A stretch of DNA of 64,000 nt from Modestobacter altitudinis (GCF_005930475.1 NZ_SJEW01000024.1:1-64000); one strand, 5' to 3'. Positions 46,961 through 60,447 are shown, counted from the first letter of the stretch. Notes: generated by a model not told the origin, from the letters alone. Translations and numbers: made by a program.

Positions 46961-47677
46961 ATGACGTTCCGACGGTGGGCAGGCACGACGGCGCTGATGT
47001 GCGGCGTCGCCTGGGGGCTGTGGCTCGTCGGGCCGGGGCTGCCCGAGACGCGCGGCGCCCTGGCCGACCCGCAGGGGCTGGTCGACCGGGCCGGCCCCGA
47101 CGCCCTCGTCCTGGTGTGCGTGCCGCTGCTGGCCTGGCTGTGCTGGGCGTGGGGCGCGCTGGGACTCCTGCTGACCGCGGTGTCGACCGTGCCGGGCTGG
47201 GCCGGCCGGCTCGCCGGCCTGCTGCTGGCCGGTGTGCTGCCGGCCGGTGCCCGCCGGGCTGCCGCCGTCGCGCTCGGGATCGGGTTGAGCACCGCCGCCC
47301 CCGTCCTGCTCCCGCCCTCCGCGCTCCCCTCGCTCATGGCCACCGCCGCCGCAGCCGACCAGCTCGGCAGCGGCCTCGAGTCGGTGGTCCTCGACTGGCC
47401 GACCGCGACGACGCAGCCGGCCGTCCCGGACTGGCCCGGGGTCCCGTCCGCCGTCCCCGACCGGCCGGAGATCGGCGCGGAGGAGCACGTCGTCCTGCGC
47501 GGGGACTGCCTGTGGGACATCGCGGCCGACTGGTTGCAGCACCGGCAGCCGGACAGCGAACCGACCGACGCCGACGTCCGGGAGGCCACCGGGGCGTGGT
47601 GGCAGGTCAACGCCGCGGTCATCGGCCCCGATCCCGACCGCCTGCTGCCCGGACAGGTCCTCCGGCCCCCGGGCTGA
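46961..47677 (+). CDS. Membrane protein with C-terminal LysM-like domain
   Basis: A 238-residue protein with about three transmembrane helices (residues 8-24, 46-70, 75-110) followed by a LysM-type domain: EEHVVLRGDCLWDIAADWLQ, WWQVNAAVIGPDPDRLLPGQ, VLRPP. LysM modules bind peptidoglycan, so the domain should face the wall. The spacing WDIA..W..N...I..D...L.PGQ is typical. ATG 46961 has AGGAGG at good spacing. It is followed after 53 bases by the Rv3235-family gene; in other actinobacteria LysM membrane proteins also precede this gene. Function probably in cell-wall attachment or septation (inference). Confidence 0.85.
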   Translation: MTFRRWAGTTALMCGVAWGLWLVGPGLPETRGALADPQGLVDRAGPDALVLVCVPLLAWLCWAWGALGLLLTAVSTVPGWAGRLAGLLLAGVLPAGARRAAAVALGIGLSTAAPVLLPPSALPSLMATAAAADQLGSGLESVVLDWPTATTQPAVPDWPGVPSAVPDRPEIGAEEHVVLRGDCLWDIAADWLQHRQPDSEPTDADVREATGAWWQVNAAVIGPDPDRLLPGQVLRPPG

Positions 47678-47730
47678 GGCCGACGCCACCGTCCCCGACC
47701 ATCCGCTGTCGAACGTCCAGGAGAACCCGC

Positions 47731-48306
47731 ATGACCGCCCCCACGCAGCCCGCCGGCACCCGGCAGGACAGCACGCCCGCCCCGACCGCGCCGCGCCCCC
47801 GGCTGCACCTGGTCGTCGTCCCGACACCCGGACCGGCCCTGCAGGACGATCGGGCGCCGGTCCGCCTGCTGGTGCCCGGTCGCCGCGCACGCCGCCTCCC
47901 GCCGCCGCCCGGGCCACGACCCCGCCTCGACCAGCCCGTCGCCACCGAGGCCATGGACTTCGGGCCGACCTGGTCGCGCCGCAGTGAGCTGCCCGACCCC
48001 CAGGCGGTGGGGCGGCGCCTGGTCACGCTGGCCCTCGAGTCCTTCGCGGGTCGTCGCCCGGTCACCCAGCTGAAGCCGTTGGTGAGCCCCGGGCTGTTCA
48101 CCGCGCTCAGCGAGCGGCGCCGCCCGCGCTGGTGCAGCGAGGGGACCGCACCCCTGCTGGTCAGCTCCGTGCGCGTGTGCGAGCCGGTGGACGGCGTCGC
48201 GGAGGTCAGCGCCGTGGTGCGGCGGGGCGCCCGCGCGCACGCCGTGGCCGCCCGGCTGGAGGGGATCGACGGCCGCTGGCGGTGCACGGCGCTGCAGATC
48301 GGCTGA
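47731..48306 (+). CDS. Rv3235 family protein (DUF6459)
   Basis: A 191-residue protein: a disordered Pro/Arg-rich N-terminus of about 85 residues and a C-terminal domain with VGRRLVTLALESFAGRRPVT, QLKPLVSPGLFTALSERRR, VSSVRVCEPVDGVAEVSAVV and LEGIDGRWRCTALQIG, the Rv3235/DUF6459 signature. This family sits next to secA in actinobacteria, as here, and its role is unknown. ATG 47731 follows CCAGGAGAACC, a good ribosome-binding site. It converges on secA; the two terminators share 48330-48414. Confidence 0.88.
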   Translation: MTAPTQPAGTRQDSTPAPTAPRPRLHLVVVPTPGPALQDDRAPVRLLVPGRRARRLPPPPGPRPRLDQPVATEAMDFGPTWSRRSELPDPQAVGRRLVTLALESFAGRRPVTQLKPLVSPGLFTALSERRRPRWCSEGTAPLLVSSVRVCEPVDGVAEVSAVVRRGARAHAVAARLEGIDGRWRCTALQIG

Positions 48307-48329
48307 AGAAGGCCCCGGAGCGCCGAACA

Positions 48330-48355
48330 CCCCGCCGACCGGGTGGTCGACGGGG
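48330..48355 (+). terminator. Hairpin after the Rv3235-family gene
   Basis: CCCCGCCGACC (48330-48340) pairs with GGTCGACGGGG (48345-48355), ten of eleven pairs, loop GGGT, 23 bases past the stop. It is followed by hairpin repeat copy B for secA. Confidence 0.7.
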
Positions 48356-48363
48356 CGTCCCGG

Positions 48364-48414
48364 CCCGGCTGCAAGGGCCCGCCGCGAGCTCGCGAGTGGT
48401 GGGGGGCAGCCGGG
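48364..48414 (-). repeat. Structured hairpin repeat, copy B, downstream of secA
   Basis: CCCGGCTGC (48364-48372) pairs with GCAGCCGGG (48406-48414) around a 33-base loop AAGGGCCCGCCGCGAGC.., whose centre CGCGAGCTCGCG can pair with itself. On the minus strand the secA stop is followed by ACAAGTAGGACC. Likely the secA terminator. Confidence 0.75.
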
Positions 48415-48427
48415 TCCTCCTACTTGT

Positions 48428-51550
<3,123 letters not shown>

Positions 51551-51624
51551 GACCCCAGCGTAGGCGGCCCGGCTCGGAAGCGGTCCCGGCGCGGCCGACG
51601 GTCGTACCCGGATCGGCGCCTCCG

Positions 51625-51630
51625 TACCCT
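51625..51630 (+). promoter_or_regulatory. -10 element of a leaderless promoter
   Basis: TACCCT lies eight bases before GTG 51639. It is within the 88-base gap that must also hold the secA promoter, for which no clear element was seen. Confidence 0.45.
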
Positions 51631-51638
51631 CCGCGGAC

Positions 51639-52073
51639 GTGTCCTCCCCCACCAGTCCCACGTTCGGGCCCGGCCTGACGGCGTTCTTCACCGAGCGGCA
51701 CCTGGCGACCCTGACCACGCTGCGCGCCGACGGCAGCCCGCACGTCGTCCCGGTCGGGGTCACCGTCGACCCCGCCACCGGCACCGCGCGGGTGATCACC
51801 TCCGGCACCTCGGCGAAGGTCCGGCACGTGCGGGCCGGCCAGTCCCGGGTGGCGGTCTGCCAGGTCGACGGGCGGTGCTGGGCCACGCTGGAGGGGACGG
51901 CGGTGGTCCGTGACGACGCCGACGCGGTGGCCGACGCCGAGGACCGGTACGCCCGGCGCTACCAGCGTCCGCGGGTCAACCCGGCGCGGGTGGTGCTGGA
52001 GATCTCGGTGGACCGGGTGCTGGGCAACGCGGAACGCTGGCGGGCTCCCGAGCAGGAGGAGGGCCCGGCGTGA
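51639..52073 (+). CDS. PPOX-class F420/FMN-dependent oxidoreductase
   Basis: A 144-residue split-barrel flavin/F420-binding protein of the PPOX class (TIGR03618-type). [20 protein letters not shown] then [20 protein letters not shown] form the barrel; [20 protein letters not shown] and the C-terminal [14 protein letters not shown] follow. Such proteins bind cofactor F420 or FMN and reduce or sense varied substrates. GTG 51639 is leaderless. Its stop overlaps the GNAT gene start as GTGA, so they are co-translated. Confidence 0.88.
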   Translation: MSSPTSPTFGPGLTAFFTERHLATLTTLRADGSPHVVPVGVTVDPATGTARVITSGTSAKVRHVRAGQSRVAVCQVDGRCWATLEGTAVVRDDADAVADAEDRYARRYQRPRVNPARVVLEISVDRVLGNAERWRAPEQEEGPA

Positions 52074-52630
52074 GCGGCATGGACCTGAGCGGCATCGACC
52101 TGACCACCGAGGTGGTGCGCAGCGAGCGGCTGGTGCTGCGCCCGTTCACCACCGACGACGTGGAGGCCGTGTTCGCCGGCTGCCAGGACCCCGAGGTGCA
52201 GCGCTGGATCAACATCCCGGTGCCGTACACCCGGGAGCACGCGCACAGCTACGTCGCCGAGGAGGCCCCGGCCGAACGGCTCGCCGGCACCGGGACCGAC
52301 CTGGCTGTCGAGGCCGACGGTGTGGTGGTGGGCTCCACCGGCGTGCACCGGATCGGCCAGCACCCGATGGGACCCGAGATCGGCTACTGGATCGCCCCGG
52401 CGGGCCGTGGGAAGGGCTACGCGGCGGAGCTCACCCACGCGCTGGCCGAGTGGGCGCTGGGGCTGGGGGCGCACCGGGTGTACCTCGTCGCCGACGTCCG
52501 GAACGCCGGGTCGCAGCAGGTGGCCCGCCGGGCCGGCTTCGCCCAGGAGGGCGTGCTGCGCTCGTACCTCGCCTACCGGGACGGCAGCCGTGGCGACGCC
52601 GCGCTGTTCTCCCGGCTGCCCGGCGACTGA
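52070..52630 (+). CDS. GNAT family N-acetyltransferase (RimJ/RimL type)
   Basis: A 186-residue GNAT acetyltransferase. [20 protein letters not shown] is the RimJ/RimL-like start; [20 protein letters not shown] carries the R/Q-x-x-G-x-G/A acetyl-CoA loop (GRGKGYA), and [20 protein letters not shown] gives the Asn of motif B. It probably acetylates protein or peptide N-termini or small amines; not assignable further. GTG 52070 overlaps the PPOX stop. A 9-bp hairpin starts at the base after its stop. Confidence 0.9.
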   Translation: MSGMDLSGIDLTTEVVRSERLVLRPFTTDDVEAVFAGCQDPEVQRWINIPVPYTREHAHSYVAEEAPAERLAGTGTDLAVEADGVVVGSTGVHRIGQHPMGPEIGYWIAPAGRGKGYAAELTHALAEWALGLGAHRVYLVADVRNAGSQQVARRAGFAQEGVLRSYLAYRDGSRGDAALFSRLPGD

Positions 52631-52676
52631 CGCGAGCGGGAGCATCGACCGAGGCCTGCGAAGCGGACCGCTCGCG
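52631..52676 (+). terminator. 9-bp hairpin after the GNAT gene
   Basis: CGCGAGCGG (52631-52639) pairs with CCGCTCGCG (52668-52676) around a 28-base loop whose end CCGAGGCCTGCGAAGCGG resembles the loop core CCGAGCCTGCGAGGGGTG of repeat copy D. It is a possible short relative of that family, but it begins directly at the stop and lacks the GGACC edge. Confidence 0.6.
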
Positions 52677-52709
52677 GAAGCCGCCGCGGTGACACGGACG
52701 ACTGACGTG

Positions 52710-52748
52710 CGGCGAGCCGCCCCCCGCGGCGCGGAGGACGGCTCGCCG
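52710..52748 (-). terminator. 10-bp hairpin after hpf
   Basis: CGGCGAGCCG (52710-52719) pairs perfectly with CGGCTCGCCG (52739-52748), loop 19 bases, 21 bases past the hpf stop. Terminator for hpf. The gap 52677-52769 holds no gene. Confidence 0.75.
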
Positions 52749-52769
52749 GTGCCAGGTCGCTGTCGTCGG

Positions 52770-53519
52770 TCAGACGGCCGCGGGCTGTCGCTCCCCCGCC
52801 GCACCGGCCATCGCGATCGCGGCGGCCGACGCGGCCCCGTCCCCGGGATCGACCGGGGTGCCGAGGCGGATCAGGCCGTAGTCGAAGGCGTGCCGTCGGT
52901 AGACCACCGACGGCTGGCCGGTGTCGGCGCAGAGGAACATGAAGAAGTCGTGGCCGACCAGCTCCATCTCGTAGAGGGCCTGGTCGACGGTCATCGGCGT
53001 GGCGGGGTGGACCTTCTCCCGGACGATCCGCCCGGGCAGGTGCTCGTCCAGGTCGGTGACCAGGGGCGAGTCGGGCGAGCCGGAGTCCCCGGCCAGCGCG
53101 GGTTCCGGGGCACTGCTCGCCCCGGCGGTCGTGTCGTCGTCGAGCAGCACCGGCGCGACGGGCTCGGCGGCGGGAGCTGCATCGATCCGCACACTCGGCG
53201 GGGTGTGCCGGCCGTGGTGCACCCGGCGGCGGTCGTTCGCCCGCCGCATCCGGTTCTCCAGCTTCCCCGCCGCCAGTTCCAGCGCGGCGTAGAAGTCGGG
53301 CGCGCAGGCCTCCGCACGCGCCACGGGCCCCTTGCCGCGGAGCGTGATCTCCACGCGCTGGCAGTTGGCCGCCTGTCGAGGGTTCTTCTCGTGCAACAGC
53401 TCGACGTCGATGCGGATGACCTTGCTGTCGAAGCGTTCGAGCTGGCCGACCTTGTCCTCCACATGGGTGCGGAAGTGCTCGGGCACCTCGACGTTTCGAC
53501 CTCGGACCACGATCTCCAT
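52770..53519 (-). CDS. hpf: Long-form ribosome hibernation promoting factor
   Basis: A 249-residue long HPF. Residues 1-100 form the ribosome-binding domain: MEIVVRGRNVEVPEHFRTHV, VEITLRGKGPVARAEACAPD, FYAALELAAGKLENRMRRA. A variable linker follows, then the dimerisation domain REKVHPATPMTVDQALYEME, LVGHDFFMFLCADTGQPSVV, YRRHAFDYGLIRL (about 170-230), which pairs two 70S ribosomes into 100S. The last 20 residues are Ala-rich. ATG 53519 has GGGAGG upstream and TAGCGT 36 bases before it. In actinobacteria hpf lies next to secA and comF, as here. Expressed in stationary phase in relatives. Confidence 0.95.
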   Translation of the reverse strand: MEIVVRGRNVEVPEHFRTHVEDKVGQLERFDSKVIRIDVELLHEKNPRQAANCQRVEITLRGKGPVARAEACAPDFYAALELAAGKLENRMRRANDRRRVHHGRHTPPSVRIDAAPAAEPVAPVLLDDDTTAGASSAPEPALAGDSGSPDSPLVTDLDEHLPGRIVREKVHPATPMTVDQALYEMELVGHDFFMFLCADTGQPSVVYRRHAFDYGLIRLGTPVDPGDGAASAAAIAMAGAAGERQPAAV

Positions 53520-53554
53520 GAGACCTCCCGGTTGAGCGGGTCGTGATCCAGCCG

Positions 53555-53560
53555 ACGCTA
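53555..53560 (-). promoter_or_regulatory. -10 element of hpf
   Basis: TAGCGT on the minus strand, 35 bases before ATG 53519, with CGGGAGG as ribosome-binding site in the short leader. It lies in the 75-base gap after comF, so hpf has its own promoter. Confidence 0.5.
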
Positions 53561-53594
53561 GACGCCTTGGTGGAGTCCCGACAGTGGAAGCACG

Positions 53595-54377
53595 TCATCG
53601 CAGGTCCACCTCCTGTTCACGCACGGTGAACGCGCCGGGGAGGGCGGCCGGCTCCCTGCTCCGGACCTGCCGTGGGGTGGCCGCGACGACGGCCGCCAGC
53701 ACCAGGGACTCCCCGGCCGCCCGCAGTGCCCGGGCGGCCTCGGTCAGGGTCGCGCCACTGGTGACCACGTCGTCCACCAGCACCAGCCGGGCCCCGGGCG
53801 CACCGGGCCGCGCGCGGTAGCGGCCGGCCAGGTTGGCCCGGCGCTGGGCGGCGTCCAGCCCGGCCGAGTCACGCACCCGGCGGCCGCCGACCCGGGCCAG
53901 CAGCGGCGCGGGGCGGGCCGGCACCCCCGCGGCCCGCAGCTCCGCTCCGGCCACGTCGGCGAGCTCCCGCACGTGGTCCCGGCCGCGGCGACGCACCGCC
54001 GCCGCGGAGCTGGGCACCGGCACCAGCAGGACCGGGCCGCTCCCGGCCTCCGAGACGCCGAGCAGCACCGCGGCGACGGCCAGCCCGAGCGCCGTCCCGA
54101 GCGGACCGGCCAGCTCGGCCCGCCCGTGCTCCTTGAACGCGATCACCGCCGGCTGCACCGGACCGGCGTAGGCGCCGGCCGCCACGGTCGGCGGGAAGCC
54201 CGGCGGGTGGCGGCGCGGCTGGGCCAGCCGGGGCCGGGTCAGCAGGGTGCGGCACCGCCGGCACAGGACGGCGCCCGGCAGCGCACAGCCGGCGCAGGTG
54301 CGCGGCAGCACCAGGTCGGCCAGCGCCCGTCCGCCGGCCCACAGGACCGCCGGGGGCTGGTACCGCACGGCGTCCAT
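53595..54377 (-). CDS. comF: ComF family phosphoribosyltransferase-like protein
   Basis: A 260-residue ComF protein. RTCAGCALPGAVLCRRCRTL is the N-terminal zinc finger (CxxC...CxxC), FKEHGRAELAGPLGTAL is the conserved FKxxG/RxxL block, LVPVPSSAAAVRRRGRDHVR the central strand and RLVLVDDVVTSGATLTEAAR the PRPP-binding loop. ComF is needed for uptake of single-stranded DNA in competent bacteria; in actinobacteria its role is unproven. No other competence genes are near. ATG 54377 starts 88 bases after the lpqB stop, past a GACCGGCGG/CCGCCGGTC hairpin, so it may be transcribed separately. Confidence 0.9.
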   Translation of the reverse strand: MDAVRYQPPAVLWAGGRALADLVLPRTCAGCALPGAVLCRRCRTLLTRPRLAQPRRHPPGFPPTVAAGAYAGPVQPAVIAFKEHGRAELAGPLGTALGLAVAAVLLGVSEAGSGPVLLVPVPSSAAAVRRRGRDHVRELADVAGAELRAAGVPARPAPLLARVGGRRVRDSAGLDAAQRRANLAGRYRARPGAPGARLVLVDDVVTSGATLTEAARALRAAGESLVLAAVVAATPRQVRSREPAALPGAFTVREQEVDLR

Positions 54378-54465
54378 GCTGCCCGCCCCGGCGGCCGCGG
54401 CCGACGTCCCGGCCGCACCCGGGGACGGGTGAGCCGGCTGGGGACGACGACCGGCGGCCCGCCGG
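54378..54465 (-). terminator. lpqB-comF spacer with hairpin
   Basis: 88 bases with no gene. GACCGGCGG (54449-54457) and CCGCCGGTC (54459-54467) form a tight stem overlapping the lpqB stop. It may reduce read-through into comF. The comF start signals are not clear. Confidence 0.5.
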
Positions 54466-56208
54466 TCACATCGGGTAGAAGGGAGCCGTCCCGGGGAGCG
54501 GCTCCTGGCCGCGCACCAGCGTCACCCAGTTGCCGCCGGCGAGGGTCCACATCGTGCCGTTGGCGCTCACCAGCGGCTGCCGGCCCGGTGCCGCGGCCAC
54601 CGCGGTGGGCTGACCGGGCAGGCCCGAGGTGGTGTTGGTGGACAGCTCCCAGCCGTCGACCCCGACGGTGTAGGGCACGGTGCGCTCGGTGCTCGGGTCA
54701 CCGGCCAGCACCATGAGCAGCCCCGCGTTCCGCCAGGCCACGTCCACGACCTGCTCCACGGTGGGTGCCACCGAGCGGAGGTCCCGGACGCTCACCGCGT
54801 CGTCGTCGCGGACGACGGTGCCGACGTAGACCTGCCCGCCCTGGGCGCCCTGGATGACCACGGCCGCGCGGACGCCGTCCGGGGAGAGCTGGAACGCCGT
54901 CGCCCGGCCGAGGCCGGCCATGGTGGTGGCGCTGACCGACTGGGCGGAGCCGCCGGAGGGCAGCCGCACCACGTCGGTGCCGTTGCGGACCGTCCACACC
55001 TCGGAGCGGGTACCCGCCACCGTCGGGTCGGTGAAGCCCGCCCCGGACAGGACCGGGGTGAGGTCCCCGCCGTAGGTGCCGGCGAGCAGGGTGGCCGGGT
55101 CACCCGCGGGCGACACCACCGCCGACACCCCGGCCATGAAGCCCAACTGGTTGGTGCGGGCGTCGACGGTCACCGCGGCGGAGACCAGCCCGTACCCGCC
55201 GGCACCGGCCGGCCCGGGCGGTGCGCTCCCGTCGCTGGCCAGCCGGAGCCCGCCACCGGTGAGGTAGTGGCCGACCGCGCCGATCGGGGCGACGTCGGGG
55301 TCCAGGGCCACCCAGTCCGCGGTGCTCTGCGCCTCCGGGACGTCGGGCAGGTCGAGGTCCTGCCCGTCGCGCAGCACCCGGACGGTGTTGAGGCCCACCT
55401 GCGACAGCGACCAGGTCAGCTGCGCCGAGGCGGCCGCCAGGGTGGCGTCGGAGACCTCGGCGGGGAAGCTCAGGTCGACCGTCGCCATCGTCTCGGTGAC
55501 GCTGACCGTGCTGCGCAGCTGGGCGCCGGCCAGCGGGTTCACCACGCCGGCGGCGAGCAGCGGCGAGGCCCCCTCCAGCAGCCGGGTGACCAGCGTGTTG
55601 GGCTGCGCCTCGCCGCTGACCAGGTAGCGCGGGTCGGGGACCACCCGGGTCCCGGTGGGGTCCAGGAAGTAGGCGTCGACCTGCTCGTAGGTGCGCGCGA
55701 AGTCCGGTTCCAGCAGCAGCAGCCCGTCGGGCGGGTCGGTGATCCGCCACTCGCCGGAGTCGTCGGACAGCGTGAAGGTGCGGGTGTAGACCGACCCGGT
55801 GCCCACGATGAACACGCCGCGCTCGTCGACGGTGCCGACCAGCGTGCCGGTGACCACCACGGTGCCCGGCTGGGACTGCACGGGGGCGTAGTCCTGGCTG
55901 ATCACCGTCACACCGTCGCTGTCGGACCAGTTCAGAGCGGCGTCGCCGGCCAGGTACTGACGGGCGACCGGGTGGCGGCGCACGGCGCTGGCGCTGGCGT
56001 CGATGAAGCCGCGGACGACCTCCTCCGGCGCCGCTCCGGCCTCCGGCGCCAGCGGCTCGAGGCGGACAGCGTCGTCGCTGGGCTGGGCGACCTGGGTGAT
56101 CTTGACGGTGGCCGACTCGGTGGGCACGGTCGTGCAGCCGGCGAGCAGCGCGACCAGCGCCAGCGCGAGGACCGCGACGGCAGGGGCGCGGCGCGGGGAC
56201 CGGCTCAT
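54466..56208 (-). CDS. lpqB: Lipoprotein LpqB with GerMN domain, MtrAB partner
   Basis: A 580-residue secreted lipoprotein. VAVLALALVALLAGCTTVPT gives the signal peptide and lipobox LAGC (Cys at about residue 25). A GerMN/sporulation-type domain follows (QPNTLVTRLLEGASPLLAAG, VDLSFPAEVSDATLAAASAQ), then a LpqB beta-propeller with APGRQPLVSANGTMWTLAGG near the end. In mycobacteria LpqB binds the MtrB extracellular domain and tunes the kinase. ATG 56208 overlaps the mtrB stop (ATGA), so it is co-translated. Cell-envelope location. It is the third gene of the mtrA-mtrB-lpqB operon. Confidence 0.95.
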   Translation of the reverse strand: MSRSPRRAPAVAVLALALVALLAGCTTVPTESATVKITQVAQPSDDAVRLEPLAPEAGAAPEEVVRGFIDASASAVRRHPVARQYLAGDAALNWSDSDGVTVISQDYAPVQSQPGTVVVTGTLVGTVDERGVFIVGTGSVYTRTFTLSDDSGEWRITDPPDGLLLLEPDFARTYEQVDAYFLDPTGTRVVPDPRYLVSGEAQPNTLVTRLLEGASPLLAAGVVNPLAGAQLRSTVSVTETMATVDLSFPAEVSDATLAAASAQLTWSLSQVGLNTVRVLRDGQDLDLPDVPEAQSTADWVALDPDVAPIGAVGHYLTGGGLRLASDGSAPPGPAGAGGYGLVSAAVTVDARTNQLGFMAGVSAVVSPAGDPATLLAGTYGGDLTPVLSGAGFTDPTVAGTRSEVWTVRNGTDVVRLPSGGSAQSVSATTMAGLGRATAFQLSPDGVRAAVVIQGAQGGQVYVGTVVRDDDAVSVRDLRSVAPTVEQVVDVAWRNAGLLMVLAGDPSTERTVPYTVGVDGWELSTNTTSGLPGQPTAVAAAPGRQPLVSANGTMWTLAGGNWVTLVRGQEPLPGTAPFYPM

Positions 56209-57938
56209 GTCCGCGGCCCGAGGAACGGCGGCCGCAGCGGCAGCGGCGAGCTGGTCAGCTCGCCGCCGGCAGTCATCGGGAGGGTCAGCCGGAACTGGGC
56301 GCCCTGACCGGGCAGCCCCCAGACCTGCAGCCAGCCGCCGTGCAGGCGGGCGTCCTCGAGGCTGATCGACAGGCCCAGCCCGCTGCCGCCGACCGAGCGG
56401 ACCCGCGCCGGGTCGGCCCGCCAGAAGCGGTCGAAGACGTGCTGGGCATCGGCCGGGGTCAGCCCGATGCCGTGGTCGCGCACGGTGAGCGCCGCCGCGG
56501 TGCTCGAGGCGGCGAGGGTGATCTGCACCGGCTTGCCGGCGCCGTGCTCGATGGCGTTGCCGACCAGGTTGCGCAGCACCCGCTCGACCCGCCGTCCGTC
56601 GACCTCGGCGATCACCGACGACGGCGGGACGGTCACCTGCAGCTCGCAGTCGTGCCGCTGCGCCAGCGCGGTCATCCCCTCGACCACCCGTTCCACCACG
56701 GGCACGAGGTCCCGCGGCTCGGGCTCGAGGGTGGCGGCCCCGGCGTCGTACCGGCTGATCTCCAGCAGGTCGGACAGCAGGCCCTCGAAACGGTCCAGCT
56801 CGTCGCGCAGCAGCTCCGCGGAGCGGGCGACCGCGGGATCGAAGTCCTCCCGCGCCTCGTGCAGCACGGCCGCGGCCATCTGCACGGTGGTGAGCGGGGT
56901 GCGCAGCTCGTGGGAGACGTCGGAGGTGAACCGCTGCTGCAGCTGGGAGAGCCCCTCGAGCTGGGTGATCTGCTTCTGCAGGCTGTCGGCCATGGCGTTG
57001 AAGCTGCTGGCCAGCCGGGCCAGGTCGTCCTCGCCGCGGACGACGAGCCGTTCCTCGAGGTTCCCGTCGGCCAGCCGCTGGGCGCTGCCGGCCGCCCGGC
57101 GCACCGGGTCGACCACCAGCCGGGTCACCAGCACGCCGATGCCGGCGACGAACAGCGTCAGCACGGCGCAGGTGATCAGGACGGTGCTGCGGATCCCCTC
57201 GAGGCTCTGCTGCTCCTGCTCCAGCGGGAAGGCGAAGTACACCTCGACCCGGTCGCCGCCCTGCCCCTCGGTGGGCACGGGGGCGCCGACCAGCAGGGTG
57301 GGCACCGGGTCGCCGGTGGAATCGGGCACGAGGGCGTACCGGTAGGCCTGGGAGCCCTCGGCCACCTCGGCGCGCAGGTCGGCGGGGATCGAGGGCCAGA
57401 CGTCGCGCCGGCTGGCGGCCGGCCGTTCCTCGTCGCCGGAGAGGTAGACCATCACCACGTCGAAGTCACCGGCCGCGCCGCCCCGGGACTTCAAGTTGCT
57501 GACCGTGCGGAACAGCGTGGTCCGGATGCTGGCCGAGTCGCTGGTGGCGATGCCGCTGACCTCGGACTGGGCGTACTGGACACCGGACAACGACTGGTCC
57601 ACCGCCGCGTCCAGCTTTCCCTTGAGCAGCTGGTCGCTGATCTGACGGAAGAGCACCAGGCTGACGATCACCACCAGCACGCCGGCGACCAGCATGGTGA
57701 TCGCGCCGACGCGGAGCTGCAGCGAGGAACGCCACGCGTGCAGCCCCCGGCGGACCGCCCGCGCGGTCCAGACCACCGCCCGCCGCCGGCCGCGGCGCAG
57801 CCGCCGGCGGAGACCGGTCTGCAGCTGGGACCGGGACCGACGGGCCCGGTCCGGCGTCCTCCCCGCGGGCGGGGGCACCCGGGGACCCTCAGGTGCGCCG
57901 GCCTGGTCGACCGGCGGCGGTCCGGTCGTGGTGCTCAC
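56205..57938 (-). CDS. mtrB: Two-component sensor kinase MtrB
   Basis: A 577-residue sensor kinase. A long basic, Pro-rich cytoplasmic start (70 residues) is followed by two transmembrane helices (MLVAGVLVVIVSLVLFRQI at about 80-100 and VLITCAVLTLFVAGIGVLVT at about 255-275) with a 150-residue extracellular sensor between. Then HAMP (RLVVDPVRRAAGSAQRLADG), HisKA with FTSDVSHELRTPLTT (phosphoacceptor His), and HATPase: RNLVGNAIEHG, DHGIGLTP, GGSGLGLSI. It phosphorylates MtrA and controls cell wall and division genes. ATG/GTG start at 57938, 19 bases after mtrA. Overlaps lpqB by four bases. Confidence 0.95.
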   Translation of the reverse strand: MSTTTGPPPVDQAGAPEGPRVPPPAGRTPDRARRSRSQLQTGLRRRLRRGRRRAVVWTARAVRRGLHAWRSSLQLRVGAITMLVAGVLVVIVSLVLFRQISDQLLKGKLDAAVDQSLSGVQYAQSEVSGIATSDSASIRTTLFRTVSNLKSRGGAAGDFDVVMVYLSGDEERPAASRRDVWPSIPADLRAEVAEGSQAYRYALVPDSTGDPVPTLLVGAPVPTEGQGGDRVEVYFAFPLEQEQQSLEGIRSTVLITCAVLTLFVAGIGVLVTRLVVDPVRRAAGSAQRLADGNLEERLVVRGEDDLARLASSFNAMADSLQKQITQLEGLSQLQQRFTSDVSHELRTPLTTVQMAAAVLHEAREDFDPAVARSAELLRDELDRFEGLLSDLLEISRYDAGAATLEPEPRDLVPVVERVVEGMTALAQRHDCELQVTVPPSSVIAEVDGRRVERVLRNLVGNAIEHGAGKPVQITLAASSTAAALTVRDHGIGLTPADAQHVFDRFWRADPARVRSVGGSGLGLSISLEDARLHGGWLQVWGLPGQGAQFRLTLPMTAGGELTSSPLPLRPPFLGPRT

Positions 57939-57957
57939 GACCGGACGGACCGCCCGC

Positions 57958-58665
<708 letters not shown>

Positions 58666-58703
58666 GCCGCCATTGTGCGCGATCACGGCCGCATGACGGT
58701 CCA

Positions 58704-58731
58704 CCCCGCCCGGGGAATCCCCCGAGCGGGG
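58704..58731 (-). terminator. 12-bp hairpin upstream of mtrA
   Basis: CCCCGCCCGGGG (58704-58715) pairs with CCCCGAGCGGGG (58720-58731), 11 of 12 pairs, loop AATC. It is a second terminator after ahcY or a structure in the mtrA leader. Near it lies the palindrome CCTTGCAAGG (58755-58764). Confidence 0.5.
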
Positions 58732-58776
58732 CAGGTGAGGGGCTGGAACGGCCCCCTTGCAAGGCCCCGCCGTCGG

Positions 58777-58827
58777 CCACCCTTCAGGGGCCCGCGCCGA
58801 GCGTGCGAGGCGTGGGGGGAAGGGTGG
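58777..58827 (-). repeat. Structured hairpin repeat, copy C, downstream of ahcY
   Basis: CCACCCTTC (58777-58785) pairs with GAAGGGTGG (58819-58827) around the 33-base loop beginning AGGGGCCCGCGCCGAGCGTG. On the minus strand the ahcY stop is followed by GAAAGGACC. Likely the ahcY terminator. No thymidylate kinase gene lies in 58666-58834. Confidence 0.78.
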
Positions 58828-58834
58828 TCCTTTC

Positions 58835-60319
<1,485 letters not shown>

Positions 60320-60447
60320 GTCGCTCCAGTGTCCGGCCCGGCCCGGATGGGCGGGCGCTGTCGGTCGCTGAGATCTGAGCGAGCATGCCGAGGCTTCGGC
60401 GGGGCTCGTGCCGTGTCCCAGGGTACCGCGCAGCGCTCCGCGCCCGG
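60320..60447 (-). promoter_or_regulatory. ahcY leader with possible SAH-sensing structure
   Basis: No gene. On the minus strand it has GGAGCGCTGCG (60440-60430), identical to the core start of SAH riboswitches, then ACGAGC..GCCGA-AGCC-TCGGC..GCTCG, a two-level hairpin, and GACAGCGCCC before the start. AGGCTCG and the full pseudoknot of the known motif were not found, so this remains a suggestion. The palindrome-like GCTCAGATCTCAGC (60380-60367) is near the likely promoter. Confidence 0.3.

Noticed and set aside
60320-60447. Calling a definite SAH riboswitch upstream of ahcY
   Set aside because: Only the GGAGCGCTGC block and a loose downstream complement were found; the AGGCTCG block and pseudoknot are not clear. 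Kept as a low-interest lead only.
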